From NCBI RefSeq assembly GCF_000812025.2, contig NZ_JWJE02000001.1:163969-227968 (forward strand): a stretch of DNA of 64,000 nt, in the 5' to 3' direction. Position numbers and translations under genes: made by a program. The stretch comes from Bacillus thermotolerans. Lineage in GTDB: Bacteria > Bacillota > Bacilli > Bacillales > Domibacillaceae. Below, in pieces: positions 43,982 to 54,310 of this stretch. Under the pieces are notes generated by a model. The model did no database searches. It was given only the letters and a program-made list of their open reading frames with translations, and had not been told where the DNA came from. Each line of letters starts with the position of its first letter. Position 1 is the stretch's first letter.

Positions 43982-45337
43982 ATGGCATTTGAAGGACTAG
44001 CCGACCGACTGCAAAATACTATGCAAAAGATCCGCGGCAAGGGAAAAGTAACCGAAGCAGATGTAAAAGAAATGATGCGGGAAGTGCGCCTTGCCCTTCT
44101 TGAAGCGGATGTTAACTTTAAGGTCGTAAAAAACTTCGTTAAGAAAGTCAGTGAACGCTCTGTCGGCCAAGAGGTAATGAAAAGCTTAACTCCCGGCCAG
44201 CAGGTCATTAAAGTAGTAAAAGAAGAGTTGACTGAGCTGATGGGTGGAGAGCAGAGCCAAGTGGCTGTGGCCAAACGTCCGCCGACGGTTATTATGATGG
44301 TTGGTCTGCAAGGGGCCGGTAAAACGACCACTACAGGCAAGCTGGCGAACCTTTTACGAAAGCGTTACAACCGCAAACCTCTCTTAGTTGCTGCGGATAT
44401 TTACCGTCCAGCGGCGATTAAGCAGCTTGAAACATTAGGAAAGCAGCTGAGTATGCCGGTTTTCTCTCTCGGCGACCAAGTGAGCCCGGTAGAAATCGCC
44501 AAGCAGGCAATTGCAAAGGCGAAGGAAGATCACCACGATTACGTGCTGATTGATACAGCGGGACGCCTGCACATCGATGAAGAACTAATGGGCGAGCTGA
44601 AAGAAATTAAAGAGCTGTCTAACCCTGACGAGATCTTTCTTGTAGTTGATGCTATGACCGGACAGGATGCAGTCAACGTTGCTCAGAGCTTTGATGAGCA
44701 GCTAGGCGTCACTGGTGTGATCCTTACGAAACTGGATGGCGATACCCGGGGCGGGGCCGCTCTATCGATCCGGGCCGTAACAGAAAAGCCGATTAAGTTT
44801 GCAGGTATGGGCGAGAAGCTCGATGCGCTGGAACCTTTCCACCCTGAACGAATGGCTTCTCGCATTCTAGGTATGGGTGATGTACTCACACTGATCGAAA
44901 AAGCACAGACAAACGTAGATGAAGGAAAGGCAAAAGAGATGGAACAAAAAATGCGTACCATGTCATTTACGTTTGATGACTTTTTAGATCAGCTGGGACA
45001 AGTGCGCAGCATGGGGCCTCTCGATGAGATTATTAAAATGCTTCCAGGCGCCAATAAGATGAAAGGCTTGAATAATATCCAAGTGGATGAGAAGCAGATT
45101 TCTCATATCGAAGCGATTATCCAATCGATGACGAGTGAGGAGAAGCAGCATCCGGAGATCATTAATGCAGGCCGCAGGAAGAGGATTGCGAAAGGAAGCG
45201 GTACGTCTATTCAGGAAGTGAACCGTCTTTTAAAGCAATTTGAAGAAATGAAGAAAATGATGAAACAAATGTCCAATATGCAGCAAAAAGGCAAGAAGAA
45301 AGGAATGGGCGGCATGCCTTTTAAATTCCCATTCTAA
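43982..45337 (+). CDS. ffh: signal recognition particle protein Ffh
   Basis: Binds signal sequences and SRP RNA. N and G domains (G1 GLQGAGKTT from residue 108, DTAGR, TKLDG), then a methionine-rich M domain (about 300-451) ending in a run of K/M/G residues. 451 residues. ATG 43982 follows AGGAGG. Partner of FtsY, encoded 440 bases upstream. Confidence 0.97.
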   Translation: MAFEGLADRLQNTMQKIRGKGKVTEADVKEMMREVRLALLEADVNFKVVKNFVKKVSERSVGQEVMKSLTPGQQVIKVVKEELTELMGGEQSQVAVAKRPPTVIMMVGLQGAGKTTTTGKLANLLRKRYNRKPLLVAADIYRPAAIKQLETLGKQLSMPVFSLGDQVSPVEIAKQAIAKAKEDHHDYVLIDTAGRLHIDEELMGELKEIKELSNPDEIFLVVDAMTGQDAVNVAQSFDEQLGVTGVILTKLDGDTRGGAALSIRAVTEKPIKFAGMGEKLDALEPFHPERMASRILGMGDVLTLIEKAQTNVDEGKAKEMEQKMRTMSFTFDDFLDQLGQVRSMGPLDEIIKMLPGANKMKGLNNIQVDEKQISHIEAIIQSMTSEEKQHPEIINAGRRKRIAKGSGTSIQEVNRLLKQFEEMKKMMKQMSNMQQKGKKKGMGGMPFKFPF

Positions 45338-45390
45338 AGAGAAGTGTGGACAGTTTCCGGGGCTCGTAAGCTGGGCTAGATAAAATGTAA

Positions 45391-45741
<351 letters not shown>

Positions 45742-45746
45742 GAAGT

Positions 45747-45977
45747 ATGGAAGAATTAATCTTAGCAATTGTGTCTCCTCTTATTGATCATCCGGAAGAA
45801 ATGACCATTGAGAAGAGAGAAGAAGAACATAAAGACATTTATCGTTTGTTTCTTCATTCCGATGACATAGGAAAAGTCATTGGAAAGCAAGGAAGAGTTG
45901 CTAAGGCGATTCGCACCATTGTGACAGCAGCAAATGCGGATCACTCAAAAAAAGTGTATGTAGAAATAGCCGAATAG
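45747..45977 (+). CDS. khpA: KH-domain RNA-binding protein KhpA
   Basis: 76-residue single KH domain with GKQG loop at 46-49; forms a pair with KhpB in Firmicutes and affects cell division and elongation. Five bases after rpsP. No upstream Shine-Dalgarno beyond AAGAAG, so expression probably depends on rpsP translation. Followed by a terminator whose stem overlaps the stop codon. Confidence 0.93.
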   Translation: MEELILAIVSPLIDHPEEMTIEKREEEHKDIYRLFLHSDDIGKVIGKQGRVAKAIRTIVTAANADHSKKVYVEIAE

Positions 45978-45998
45978 GGAGGGAAACCTCCCTTTTTT
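45977..45998 (+). terminator. terminator after khpA
   Basis: 6-bp GC-rich stem GGGAGG/CCTCCC (45977-45982/45987-45992), GAAA tetraloop, then TTTTTT. Confidence 0.88.
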
Positions 45999-46126
45999 CG
46001 TATAAATTTTTCGGTGTTTTCTTCAATTTTGTGAAGAATAGAAAAGACTAGAAGAACTGATCTGCAATGATCAGTACGACGGACAAGTTAAAAAGGTACG
46101 CCTGTCATAGAAGGGGAGGCGGAAGC

Positions 46127-46507
46127 ATGCAAATTTTGCAGAAGGTTATCGTAAAGCAGGTTTTAACTGAGAAAATGAAGCAGGCACTCCTCTCTTCTTA
46201 TGAAGAGAAACAGAATCAGCTTGAGAAAGAATATAGGCAGCTGCAATTTGAACAGAAGAAGGCAGAGAGGCAGTGGAAGAACCAATCTGCAAAAACTTAT
46301 CATTTCTATGAAAAAGAAATGGAAAAACGGGAAGAAATGATAAAGAATGTTGAATTTCAAAGAAGCCAGCTGGAACTCTTGCCTTTAGGGAGTGAGCTGA
46401 AAGAAAAAGAAGCTCAATCCATTGTTGATATTCGTGTAGGCGACCGCTGGGAAGGCACGGAAAAAACAGTCATTGTAAAGGATGGCATTGTCATTGAGAT
46501 TCGTTAG
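46127..46507 (+). CDS. ylqD: YlqD family coiled-coil protein
   Basis: 126 residues, function unknown. A highly charged helical stretch (about residues 18-75, rich in E, K, Q) predicts a coiled coil, followed by a small C-terminal domain with VGDRWEG and [13 protein letters not shown] 46127 ([11 protein letters not shown]) follows GGGGAGG; the in-frame ATG at 46067 is rejected. Conserved between khpA and rimM in Bacillales, hinting at a ribosome-related job, but this is inference from position only. Confidence 0.85.
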   Translation: MQILQKVIVKQVLTEKMKQALLSSYEEKQNQLEKEYRQLQFEQKKAERQWKNQSAKTYHFYEKEMEKREEMIKNVEFQRSQLELLPLGSELKEKEAQSIVDIRVGDRWEGTEKTVIVKDGIVIEIR

Positions 46508-46520
46508 AGGTGAATCAAAA

Positions 46521-47039
46521 ATGGAAAAGTGGTTAAATGTAGGGAAAATTGTCAATACTCATGGTATTCGCGGTGAAGTCAGAGTCATTTCGAGAACAGA
46601 TTTTGCGGAGGAAAGATACCAGGTTGGAAATACCCTGTATCTGTTCATGCCGGGGGAATCAGAAGGCCGGCCGCTTACCATAGCATCCCATCGCAAGCAT
46701 AAGTCATTCGATCTTTTAACCTTTGAGGGGTACGAAGGCTTGAATGCTGTGGAGCCGTTAAAAGAAGGCATTCTTAAGGTAGATGAATCACAGCTTGGTG
46801 AGCTGGAAGAGAATGAATTTTACTTTTATGAGATTATCGGCTGCACGGTGGTGACGGTTGAGGATGAGGAAGTTGGCAGGGTGACAGAAATTTTAACACC
46901 TGGAGCCAATGATGTATGGGTTGTAAAGGGGAAAGACGGCAAGGAGCATTACATCCCGTATATTGAGGATGTAGTCAAAAAGGTGGATATAAAGGAAAAG
47001 AAAATTGTCATTGAAGTAATGGAAGGTTTGTTATCATGA
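46521..47039 (+). CDS. rimM: 16S rRNA processing protein RimM
   Basis: Assists maturation of the 30S head domain through S19. N-terminal [19 protein letters not shown] and C-terminal PRC barrel with [19 protein letters not shown] 46521 follows AGAGGTGA. 172 residues. Stop overlaps trmD as ATGA. Confidence 0.95.
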   Translation: MEKWLNVGKIVNTHGIRGEVRVISRTDFAEERYQVGNTLYLFMPGESEGRPLTIASHRKHKSFDLLTFEGYEGLNAVEPLKEGILKVDESQLGELEENEFYFYEIIGCTVVTVEDEEVGRVTEILTPGANDVWVVKGKDGKEHYIPYIEDVVKKVDIKEKKIVIEVMEGLLS

Positions 47040-47782
47040 TGAAAATTGATGTTCTGTCTCTTTTTCCTGAAATGTTTGAAGGGGTGCTTAACTCCTCCAT
47101 GCTGAAGAAGGCGGCAGAGAAGGAAAAGGTAGAGTACAATATCATCAACTTTCGTGATTATGCGGAAGGAAAGCATAAAGTAGTAGATGATTACCCATAC
47201 GGCGGCGGAGCCGGAATGGTGCTCAAGCCTCAACCGGTGTTTGATGCGGTGGCTGCTGCTAAAGAGAAGGCTTCCCATCCCGCTCCCCGCGTCATCCTAA
47301 TGTGTCCCCAAGGAGAGCGCTATACTCAGAAGAAAGCCGAGGAACTGGCCAAGGAGGAGCATTTAATCTTTATATGCGGGCATTATGAGGGCTACGACGA
47401 GCGAATCCGTGAACATTTAGTAACAGACGAGATTTCCATTGGTGACTTCGTGCTTACCGGGGGAGAGCTAGGGGCGATGGTGGTCATAGACAGTGTTGTC
47501 CGACTGCTGCCGGATGTGCTGGGTAATGAGGATTCACCCGTACTGGACTCTTTTTCTTCAGGCTTGCTGGAGCATCCTCAATATACACGGCCATCTGACT
47601 TCAGAGGGTTAAAAGTACCGGATGTACTGCTTTCGGGCAACCACCGGTTAGTGGATGAATGGCGTGATAAGCAGTCGCTGAAGCGTACATGGGAGCGGCG
47701 TCCAGATCTGCTGGAGCGCTATGCCTTAACTGAGAAACAGCAAAACTGGTTAAAAGAATGGAAAAAAGAAAGAGACTCTTGA
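47036..47782 (+). CDS. trmD: tRNA (guanine-37-N1)-methyltransferase
   Basis: SAM-dependent SPOUT enzyme making m1G37 next to the anticodon to prevent +1 frameshifts. Trefoil-knot motifs [19 protein letters not shown] and [11 protein letters not shown]. 248 residues from ATG 47036; a second ATG directly follows (47039), and GGAAGG at 47021-47026 fits the first better. The stop overlaps the -35 of the rplS promoter. Confidence 0.96.
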   Translation: MMKIDVLSLFPEMFEGVLNSSMLKKAAEKEKVEYNIINFRDYAEGKHKVVDDYPYGGGAGMVLKPQPVFDAVAAAKEKASHPAPRVILMCPQGERYTQKKAEELAKEEHLIFICGHYEGYDERIREHLVTDEISIGDFVLTGGELGAMVVIDSVVRLLPDVLGNEDSPVLDSFSSGLLEHPQYTRPSDFRGLKVPDVLLSGNHRLVDEWRDKQSLKRTWERRPDLLERYALTEKQQNWLKEWKKERDS

Positions 47783-47807
47783 TTTGCAAGTCTTTCTGTG
47801 GTAGGAT
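47779..47807 (+). promoter_or_regulatory. promoter of rplS
   Basis: TTGATT (47779-47784), exact 17-base spacer, TAGGAT (47802-47807); the -35 overlaps the trmD stop codon. Confidence 0.55.
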
Positions 47808-47812
47808 TTCTT

Positions 47813-47900
47813 AGTGGGTTCTGACAACGGTCGGCCCTTATTATAACGGTGTTCCGCTGCGATTCTTCCTATAATTGTATGAGCATCGGTAGAAGGAGAG
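47813..47900 (+). ncRNA. probable L19 ribosomal-protein leader
   Basis: The 128-base trmD-rplS gap contains GGTCGGCCC / GCTGCG-rich segments in an otherwise A/T-rich leader, and Bacillus species are known to carry a structured L19 leader here. I could not verify the consensus fold by eye, so the call is mostly from position and family knowledge. Confidence 0.45.
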
Positions 47901-47910
47901 GAATTCAATT

Positions 47911-48255
47911 ATGAACAAATTGATTCAGGAAATTACTCAAGAACAGCTTCGCACAGATATCCCAGCTTTCCGTCCTGGAGACACTGTACGTGTACACGTA
48001 AAGGTTGTCGAAGGAACACGTGAGCGTATTCAGATATTTGAAGGCGTTGTAATCAAGCGACGCGGCGGCGGAATCAGTGAAACATTCACTGTTCGCAAAA
48101 TCTCTTACGGTGTAGGTGTTGAGCGTACATTCCCGCTTCATACACCAAAAATCGAGAAAATCGAAGTAATTCGCCGTGGTAAAGTTCGTCGTGCGAAACT
48201 ATACTACTTGCGTAATCTTCGCGGTAAAGCAGCTCGTATTAAAGAAATTCGATAA
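47911..48255 (+). CDS. rplS: 50S ribosomal protein L19
   Basis: 114-residue L19 at the 30S-50S interface, with [12 protein letters not shown] and [22 protein letters not shown] 47911 follows GAAGGAGAGG. Own promoter and terminator make it separately expressed from trmD. Confidence 0.97.
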   Translation: MNKLIQEITQEQLRTDIPAFRPGDTVRVHVKVVEGTRERIQIFEGVVIKRRGGGISETFTVRKISYGVGVERTFPLHTPKIEKIEVIRRGKVRRAKLYYLRNLRGKAARIKEIR

Positions 48256-48270
48256 TCATAAGCACGCAGC

Positions 48271-48298
48271 AAAAGGAGCTTGGAGACAAGCTCCTTTT
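48271..48298 (+). terminator. terminator after rplS
   Basis: 11-bp perfect stem 48271-48281/48288-48298 with a 6-base loop, ending CTCCTTTTCGTTT. Confidence 0.85.
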
Positions 48299-48436
48299 CG
48301 TTTGCAAAGAAATATTTTTTCCTTATGTACTCAGATAAGTAAAAAGGGGATATTTTCAAATTCGGCGAGTCCTTTCTTTTCTCTTTGTCAGTCGAAGTGA
48401 TATGATAATTACATAAAAAAATAGGTGGTGGCAAAC

Positions 48437-48973
48437 TTGGCAAAAGAAAAGAATGAGTTTTGGGAATGGGTGAAAGCCTTCTTAATCGCAATTGGCTTAG
48501 CAGCAGTTATTCGTTATTTTATTATCGCCCCAATTGTGGTTGATGGTGAGTCGATGATGCCCACACTAAATGATGGCGACTGGATGATCGTCAATAAGCT
48601 GGGAGAAACAGAACGGTTTGATATCGTCGTTTTTCACGCGCCCGAGAACAAAGATTACATTAAGCGAGTAATTGGACTGCCGGGCGATACAGTGGAGTAT
48701 AAGGATGATAAGTTATATATTAATGGCAAGTATTATGAAGAACCTTATTTAGAACAATATAAAGAACAGACCAGCGGCCCTCTCACGCCTGACTTTACCC
48801 TAGAGGAGATCACAGGAAGAAAGACCGTGCCTGAGGGGGAGGTTTTTGTGCTGGGCGATAACCGCTTATTCAGTAAAGATGGCCGCCATATTGGCACGGT
48901 CGATATGGATGAAGTGGTAGGTGAAACAAGCGTTGTTTTTTGGCCGTTGAATAAGCTGAGAATCGTCGATTAA
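48437..48973 (+). CDS. lepB: type I signal peptidase
   Basis: Membrane serine protease removing signal peptides from secreted proteins. Short cytoplasmic N-terminus, one membrane helix (about 11-30), catalytic S39 in GESMMPTL and K76 in [12 protein letters not shown], and box [17 protein letters not shown] 48437 fits the AGGTGGTG site at 48423-48430; GTG codons at 48425 and 48428 overlap that site and are less likely. 178 residues. In B. subtilis 168 no sip gene lies here; many other Bacillaceae have one next to rplS. Confidence 0.93.
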   Translation: MAKEKNEFWEWVKAFLIAIGLAAVIRYFIIAPIVVDGESMMPTLNDGDWMIVNKLGETERFDIVVFHAPENKDYIKRVIGLPGDTVEYKDDKLYINGKYYEEPYLEQYKEQTSGPLTPDFTLEEITGRKTVPEGEVFVLGDNRLFSKDGRHIGTVDMDEVVGETSVVFWPLNKLRIVD

Positions 48974-49010
48974 CAGGCTAGTAATTATAGATGGAAGAGA
49001 GGTGAGGCTG

Positions 49011-49874
49011 ATGACCATTCAATGGTTTCCCGGCCATATGGCCAAAGCAAGGAGAGAAGTAACAGAAAAGCTTAAGCTCGTAGATATTATTTTTGAACTT
49101 GTAGATGCACGTCTTCCAATTTCTTCGCGGAACCCAATGATTGATGAGATCATACAGCACAAACCGAGATTAATCTTACTGAACAAAGCAGATATGGCAG
49201 ACCCAACTGTCACCGCTGCCTGGCTTTCTTACTTTAAAGAGAGAGGGATCCATGCCCTCGCCATTAACTCTCATGCAGGGAGCGGTTTAAATGCGATCAG
49301 CAGGGCAGCAAAAGAGATCTTAAAGGAAAAGTTTGACCGAATGAAAGCGAAAGGCATTAAGCCGAGAGCCATGCGGGCTATGATTGTTGGGATTCCCAAT
49401 GTAGGGAAATCTACACTGATTAACAGGCTTGCGAAGAAGAATATAGCAAAGACGGGCAATACACCTGGGGTAACAAAAGCCCAGCAATGGATCAAAGCCG
49501 GCAAAGAAATGGAACTGCTAGATACACCAGGTATTCTATGGCCCAAGTTTGAGGATCAGGAGACCGGCTATAAACTGGCTCTCACTGGAGCAATTAAGGA
49601 TACCATTCTAAATTTACAGGATGTAGCTGTTTATGGTTTGCGCTTTCTTGAAAAAAGGTATCCGAACCGCTTGAAGGAGCGGTATCAATTTGAAGAGATA
49701 CCCGAAGACCTGCTGGAGCTGTTTAACCACATTGGCAGGCTGCGCGGCTGCCAGGCAGGCCGCGGTGAAGTGGATTACGATAAAACTGCCGAAGTCATCA
49801 TTCGTGATATTCGCGGTGAGAAATTAGGAAGGTTGACGCTTGATTTTCCAGAGGAACAACACAAAGCTGAATAA
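49011..49874 (+). CDS. rbgA: ribosome biogenesis GTPase RbgA (YlqF)
   Basis: Late 50S assembly factor that checks L16 and the A-site region. Circular permutation is visible: G4 NKAD (58-61) precedes G1 GIPNVGKST (127-135); an N-terminal [11 protein letters not shown] motif is typical. ATG 49011 is preferred over GTG 49002, since GAGAGGTG lies just before. 287 residues, C-terminal ANTAR-like RNA-binding part. Followed by a terminator. Confidence 0.95.
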   Translation: MTIQWFPGHMAKARREVTEKLKLVDIIFELVDARLPISSRNPMIDEIIQHKPRLILLNKADMADPTVTAAWLSYFKERGIHALAINSHAGSGLNAISRAAKEILKEKFDRMKAKGIKPRAMRAMIVGIPNVGKSTLINRLAKKNIAKTGNTPGVTKAQQWIKAGKEMELLDTPGILWPKFEDQETGYKLALTGAIKDTILNLQDVAVYGLRFLEKRYPNRLKERYQFEEIPEDLLELFNHIGRLRGCQAGRGEVDYDKTAEVIIRDIRGEKLGRLTLDFPEEQHKAE

Positions 49875-49904
49875 ATAAAGGTCCTTTTACAAGGGCCTTT
49901 ATTT
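49873..49904 (+). terminator. terminator after rbgA
   Basis: 14-bp stem 49873-49886/49891-49904 with one G-U pair and a 4-base loop, followed by a T-rich stretch; it overlaps the last bases of the rbgA stop. Confidence 0.85.
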
Positions 49905-49960
49905 TATTTCAAAAAGTCCGATAGTAAGAGAGAAGAAAATTAATTGTTTCTAAAAACATT

Positions 49961-49988
49961 TTGTGCAAAATTCAAAGTAATATATACA
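49961..49988 (+). promoter_or_regulatory. candidate promoter of rnhB
   Basis: TTGTGC (49961-49966), 16-base spacer, TATACA (49983-49988), 23 bases before ATG 50011. Confidence 0.42.
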
Positions 49989-50010
49989 TAAAAACAGGAG
50001 GGTGAGCAGG

Positions 50011-50787
50011 ATGTCCTTATCAGTGTCGGAAATAAAGAAGCTGCTGCAGACGATGCAGTCAGAAGAGGACCCTCAATTTCAGGAGTGGTTAAATGACCCA
50101 AGGAAAGGTGTTCAACAAGAGATAAAGAAGTGGTACCGCTTGAAGGAGCAGAAAGAAAAGGAGCGTTTACAATATAGGAAAATGACGGCATATGAACAGG
50201 ACCTATTAAATAAAGGAATAGCTTCTATTGCGGGAGTAGATGAAGTAGGAAGAGGGCCGCTTGCCGGTCCGGTCGTTGCAGCCGCTGTCATCTTGCCAAC
50301 AGATGCAGAGCTGACAGGCATTAACGATTCTAAGAAACTGAGCAAAGCAAAGAGAGAATCTTTCTATAAAGAAATAATGGAAAAGGCAGATGTAGGAATC
50401 GGAATTATCGAAGCTTCAGAAATTGATGCCATGAATATTTACGAAGCGACGAAAGAGGCGATGAAGCTGGCTATTAGCAATTTATCGCAGGTGCCCGAGC
50501 ATTTATTAATTGATGCTATGAAGCTGCCTTTATCTATTCCCCAAACAGCCATTATAAAGGGGGACAGCTTGAGCGCTTCCATAGCCGCGGCCTCTATAGC
50601 TGCTAAAGTGACGAGAGATAAATTAATGGAACAGTACGCTGCACAGTACCCCCATTACGCGTTTGAGAAGAACATGGGCTATGGAACGAAGGAGCATTTG
50701 GAGGGGCTTGAAACATACGGACCGTGTCCTATACACCGAAATAGCTTTTCCCCGGTCAAAGAGATGAGAAGAGTCCAGCAGAGATAA
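50011..50787 (+). CDS. rnhB: ribonuclease HII
   Basis: Removes ribonucleotides and RNA-DNA hybrids. Signature AGVDEVGRGPLAGPVV with catalytic D77 and E78; the remaining acidic residues lie in LLIDAMKL (near 167) and further on. An N-terminal extension of about 70 residues, helical and charged, matches the long Bacillus form. ATG 50011 follows GGAGGGTGAGC; GTG 50002 is less likely. 258 residues. Confidence 0.95.
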   Translation: MSLSVSEIKKLLQTMQSEEDPQFQEWLNDPRKGVQQEIKKWYRLKEQKEKERLQYRKMTAYEQDLLNKGIASIAGVDEVGRGPLAGPVVAAAVILPTDAELTGINDSKKLSKAKRESFYKEIMEKADVGIGIIEASEIDAMNIYEATKEAMKLAISNLSQVPEHLLIDAMKLPLSIPQTAIIKGDSLSASIAAASIAAKVTRDKLMEQYAAQYPHYAFEKNMGYGTKEHLEGLETYGPCPIHRNSFSPVKEMRRVQQR

Positions 50788-50800
50788 GGAGGCAATTGAT

Positions 50801-52678
50801 GTGAGAATTGAACAAACAGCTCTTCTGCAGGAACCATTTACCAAGGATAAGCCATTGCAGTTAAAAGATGGACAGGTGCTGCCAGCAAAAGTAGTAAAAG
50901 TACTGCCAAATGGGATGGCTGAGCTCTCAGCCGGTTCGGCAAAGGTTATAGCTAAGCTGGAAGCTTCTCTTCAAGTAGGAGGAAAGTATTGGTTCCGGGT
51001 TTCCATGCAGACAGATGGCTGGCTGCTGAAAGTTGTCGCTCCTCAAGCCAGTAACGTAAAGGACAGAGCCCAAACGGCTGAATATTTGCTTCGTTCATTT
51101 AGCTTGCCGCTGACCCAAGAAAATAAAGCCGTAGCTGAAATGCTTATACGTGAAAAGCTCGTCTTATCCAAAGAAGTGCTTGAGCATGCTGGGAGGTGGC
51201 TGTCTAAAGGAAAGGTTTCTGAAGGAGTGCAGACCATCCAGTCCATGCTGAACCGTTCGCTGCCAATGACGAACGAGATCTATCAATCGCTAAGAACTGT
51301 TTATTCTCCTGCACCAATGGTACAGGTTATAAGCGAGCTGGAGAGCCAGTTAAAACTGCTGTCGAATCCGCCAGAGGCAGCTGTACGGGTAATTCAGTTG
51401 TTGGATAATTGGCGGCAGCCTCCGTACAGCAAACAGTTAATCCAGCAGGTGCTGTCCGCTTTAGTCGAGCAGACTTTCTCCTCCATCCAGTTAAGCAGTT
51501 CTTCGTCTGCTGTAGAATTGTTGAAGTCATGGGGAATTACTTCCACAGAGGCAGAGACAGCAGAGGAAGCGATTGTTCAGATAATAAGTCAGTGGAGCAA
51601 GCAGATAGGAAAACAGGAGGGCGGTACAGCTGAAACCCTGGCACAGCTGAAGGAAACAACAGGCCGGCTTCTTATGCAAGGGACGTACTCTAAAGAGGCT
51701 CTGCTTCCCTTACAGCAGGCGTTTGAAGGGATGGTGAAGGCAGCGAAGGCAAGCAAACAGCCTGTCTTGGCGTTAGAAGTTCAGCAGCTTCTCACACGGC
51801 TGGATACACCGGGCTTGTCGGGCGAGAAGCTGACAAGCCTATTCAAGGCAACCGCAAGAGCCGTCGTTTACCATACGGAGCCAGATGAAGCAATCAGACA
51901 ATTGTCTTCACTTTTCCAGCAAGGGGAGGATGAATTGCTTCATAAGGTCGCTGCCGGAATGGATAGGCTGGCGGCTATGCCGGCAAAGCTTCTGGCAAAA
52001 GAGCCGTCTTTATCTCAGTATATAGCAGCAGCAGCGAAGGCTGAACAAACTGGATATCTAACTGGAAGCGCAGCTTACTCACTATTAAAGGATGCTCTCC
52101 GTTTCCTTGGGGGGAATATGGAGAGCATGCTCGCAGCAGAAAGAGTAAAGGCTCAGGAGATGGAGGACATGTTAAAGCCTCATCTTCTGCGGCTCACAGC
52201 CTCACCTCTTCCTTCACATACGAAAGAATTAGCTGAGCAGCTGATTGGCCGTATCCAAGCTCAATCCCTCCTTTCATTAGAAAGCGGTCCTTTTCAGCAG
52301 CTCGTTATGAGTCTTCCGATCAATTTATTTGGCTTTCAAACGGATATGATTATGCAGTGGTCTGGAAGAAGGAATGAGAGAGGCGAGCTTGATGCGAACG
52401 ATTGCCGTGTCCTCTTTTATTTAGAGCTCCAGTTCCTCCGCGAAACTATCATTGATATGCAGGTGCGAAATCGCTTTGTTTATTTGCAAATATATAATGC
52501 CCACACTGATCTGAAGCAGCTGGCTGGCCCGCTTCTGCCTATGCTCGAAGAGGGGCTTAAGAATCAAGGCTATCAATTATCAAGCATCCAATTTCGAAAA
52601 ACTAAGCTCGCTGGCAGCAGGTTGCTGGTGCAGGCAGCTGAAGCGGAGCCGTATGAAGGGATAGATGTGCAGGTATGA
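50801..52678 (+). CDS. ylqG: YlqG-like protein with FliK-type C-terminal region
   Basis: 625 residues, not functionally known. Gln/Ser/Leu-rich helical middle without membrane segments. The C-terminal 90 residues contain a pattern (LFYLELQFLRET... RNRFVYLQIY... LPMLEEGLKNQGYQL) with the order of a flagellar hook-length control (FliK) C-terminal domain: a strand pair, then a helix of about 15 residues and a closing strand. GTG 50801 follows AAGGAGG at 50786-50792. It overlaps ylqH as ATGA. The FliK link is my inference from pattern, supported by the FlhB-like next gene. Confidence 0.6.
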   Translation: MRIEQTALLQEPFTKDKPLQLKDGQVLPAKVVKVLPNGMAELSAGSAKVIAKLEASLQVGGKYWFRVSMQTDGWLLKVVAPQASNVKDRAQTAEYLLRSFSLPLTQENKAVAEMLIREKLVLSKEVLEHAGRWLSKGKVSEGVQTIQSMLNRSLPMTNEIYQSLRTVYSPAPMVQVISELESQLKLLSNPPEAAVRVIQLLDNWRQPPYSKQLIQQVLSALVEQTFSSIQLSSSSSAVELLKSWGITSTEAETAEEAIVQIISQWSKQIGKQEGGTAETLAQLKETTGRLLMQGTYSKEALLPLQQAFEGMVKAAKASKQPVLALEVQQLLTRLDTPGLSGEKLTSLFKATARAVVYHTEPDEAIRQLSSLFQQGEDELLHKVAAGMDRLAAMPAKLLAKEPSLSQYIAAAAKAEQTGYLTGSAAYSLLKDALRFLGGNMESMLAAERVKAQEMEDMLKPHLLRLTASPLPSHTKELAEQLIGRIQAQSLLSLESGPFQQLVMSLPINLFGFQTDMIMQWSGRRNERGELDANDCRVLFYLELQFLRETIIDMQVRNRFVYLQIYNAHTDLKQLAGPLLPMLEEGLKNQGYQLSSIQFRKTKLAGSRLLVQAAEAEPYEGIDVQV

Positions 52679-52950
52679 AGGAAAAACAGAAAAGAAAGCA
52701 GGCAGCCGCTTTATCTTATCAGCCAGAATGGACACAGGCACCTCAGTTAATAGCGAAAGGCAAGGGAAAAGTAGCCGAGCAGATCCTTGAGCAGGCTAGG
52801 AAGCATGGCATTCCGATACAGGAGGACCCCGCTCTCGTCGAACTGCTGGGGAATTTGGAAATCAATGAGAAAATTCCTGAAGAGCTTTATAGAGCGGTGG
52901 CAGAAGTTTTTGCTTTTATTTACCAGCTTGATCAGCAGAAGCAGAATTAA
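52675..52950 (+). CDS. ylqH: FlhB C-terminal domain homologue without cleavage motif (YlqH)
   Basis: 91 residues that align with the cytoplasmic end of FlhB/EscU: ALSYQPEWTQAPQLIAKGKG, then helix IPIQEDPALVELLG and IPEELYRAVAEVFAFIYQL. The autocleavage motif NPTH that precedes this stretch in FlhB is absent, as are any membrane segments, so it matches the FhlB class. In FlhB this domain meets FliK to switch export specificity, so pairing with a FliK-like gene is striking. Starts in the ylqG stop (ATGA). Confidence 0.82.
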   Translation: MKEKQKRKQAAALSYQPEWTQAPQLIAKGKGKVAEQILEQARKHGIPIQEDPALVELLGNLEINEKIPEELYRAVAEVFAFIYQLDQQKQN

Positions 52951-53037
52951 AATTACCTCTTTTTTTCCTTTCGTGTCCTATAATTACTGGAAAATGTCAG
53001 AATATGCTGTCTAAAAAATAAATTTCAGCTCAAATTA

Positions 53038-53066
53038 TAGACATAAATTCAGGATTTATATACAAT
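53038..53066 (+). promoter_or_regulatory. promoter of sucCD
   Basis: TAGACA (53038-53043), exact 17-base spacer, TACAAT (53061-53066), 45 bases before sucC. Confidence 0.55.
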
Positions 53067-53111
53067 GAAAACGCAGTCTACTTTTGAGATTGAAGGATAG
53101 GAGGATAAAGA

Positions 53112-54275
53112 ATGAATATCCATGAGTATCAAGGCAAAGAAATCCTCAGAAACTATGGGGTGGCCGTTCCAAACGGCAAGGTTGCATTCTCTGTAGAAGA
53201 AGCAGTAGAAGCAGCAAAAGAACTCGGCACTGATGTGTGTGTCGTAAAAGCACAAATCCACGCTGGTGGCCGTGGTAAAGCTGGCGGCGTTAAAGTAGCC
53301 AAAAATCTTGATGAAGTGCGTACATATGCTGAAGAAATTTTGGGCAAAACACTTGTCACGCATCAAACTGGTCCAGAAGGAAAAGAAGTAAAGCGCTTAT
53401 TAATTGAAGAAGGCTGCGATATTCAAAAAGAATATTACATTGGTTTCGTTTTAGATCGCGCGACTTCTCGGGTTGTATTAATGGCTTCTGAAGAAGGCGG
53501 TACTGAAATTGAAGAAGTAGCAGAAAAAACACCGGAAAAAATCTTCAAAGAGTATATTGATCCGGTACTAGGCTTAATGCCGTATCAGGCACGCCGCATT
53601 GCATTCAACATCAACATTCCAAAAGAGCTTGTCAACAAAGCAGTGAAATTCATGACTGGTCTTTATACAGTATTCGTCGAAAAAGACGCTTCTGTTGCTG
53701 AGATCAACCCGCTTGTTGTTACAGGTGACGGCAATGTTATGGCGCTTGATGCAAAGATCAATTTCGATTCTAACGCATTGTACCGCCATAAAGATATTAT
53801 GGAATACCGCGATTTAGAAGAAGAAGATCCAAAAGAAATCGAAGCATCTAAATATGACTTAAGCTATATCTCCTTAGATGGCAACATTGGCTGTATGGTC
53901 AATGGGGCAGGTCTTGCTATGTCCACAATGGATATCATCAAGCACTACGGCGGCGATCCAGCTAACTTCCTTGATGTTGGCGGCGGCGCAACAGCTGAAA
54001 AAGTAACAGAAGCATTTAAAATTATTCTTTCCGATAAAAACGTAAAAGGTATCTTCGTTAACATCTTCGGAGGTATCATGAAGTGTGACGTTATCGCAAG
54101 CGGTGTAGTAGAAGCTGCGAAGCAAGTCGGCTTATCGGTGCCTTTAGTTGTCCGCTTAGAAGGTACGAATGTTGACTTAGGTAAGAAAATTTTAAGTGAG
54201 TCTGACATTGACGTTGTTCCAGCTGATTCAATGGCTGACGGTGCACAGAAAATCGTTGAGCTTGTAGGCAAATAA
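53112..54275 (+). CDS. sucC: succinate-CoA ligase, beta subunit
   Basis: With SucD makes succinate and nucleotide triphosphate from succinyl-CoA in the TCA cycle. ATP-grasp N-terminal domain ([16 protein letters not shown]) and C-terminal CoA-ligase fold with GGGATAEKV. 387 residues. AGGAGG precedes ATG 53112. Separated from sucD by 35 bases. Codon use favours a more optimised set (A/T third positions) than flanking genes, fitting high expression. Confidence 0.97.
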   Translation: MNIHEYQGKEILRNYGVAVPNGKVAFSVEEAVEAAKELGTDVCVVKAQIHAGGRGKAGGVKVAKNLDEVRTYAEEILGKTLVTHQTGPEGKEVKRLLIEEGCDIQKEYYIGFVLDRATSRVVLMASEEGGTEIEEVAEKTPEKIFKEYIDPVLGLMPYQARRIAFNINIPKELVNKAVKFMTGLYTVFVEKDASVAEINPLVVTGDGNVMALDAKINFDSNALYRHKDIMEYRDLEEEDPKEIEASKYDLSYISLDGNIGCMVNGAGLAMSTMDIIKHYGGDPANFLDVGGGATAEKVTEAFKIILSDKNVKGIFVNIFGGIMKCDVIASGVVEAAKQVGLSVPLVVRLEGTNVDLGKKILSESDIDVVPADSMADGAQKIVELVGK

Positions 54276-54310
54276 TTCGAAGAGTTGACCATAGAAAGGC
54301 AGGTATAGGC

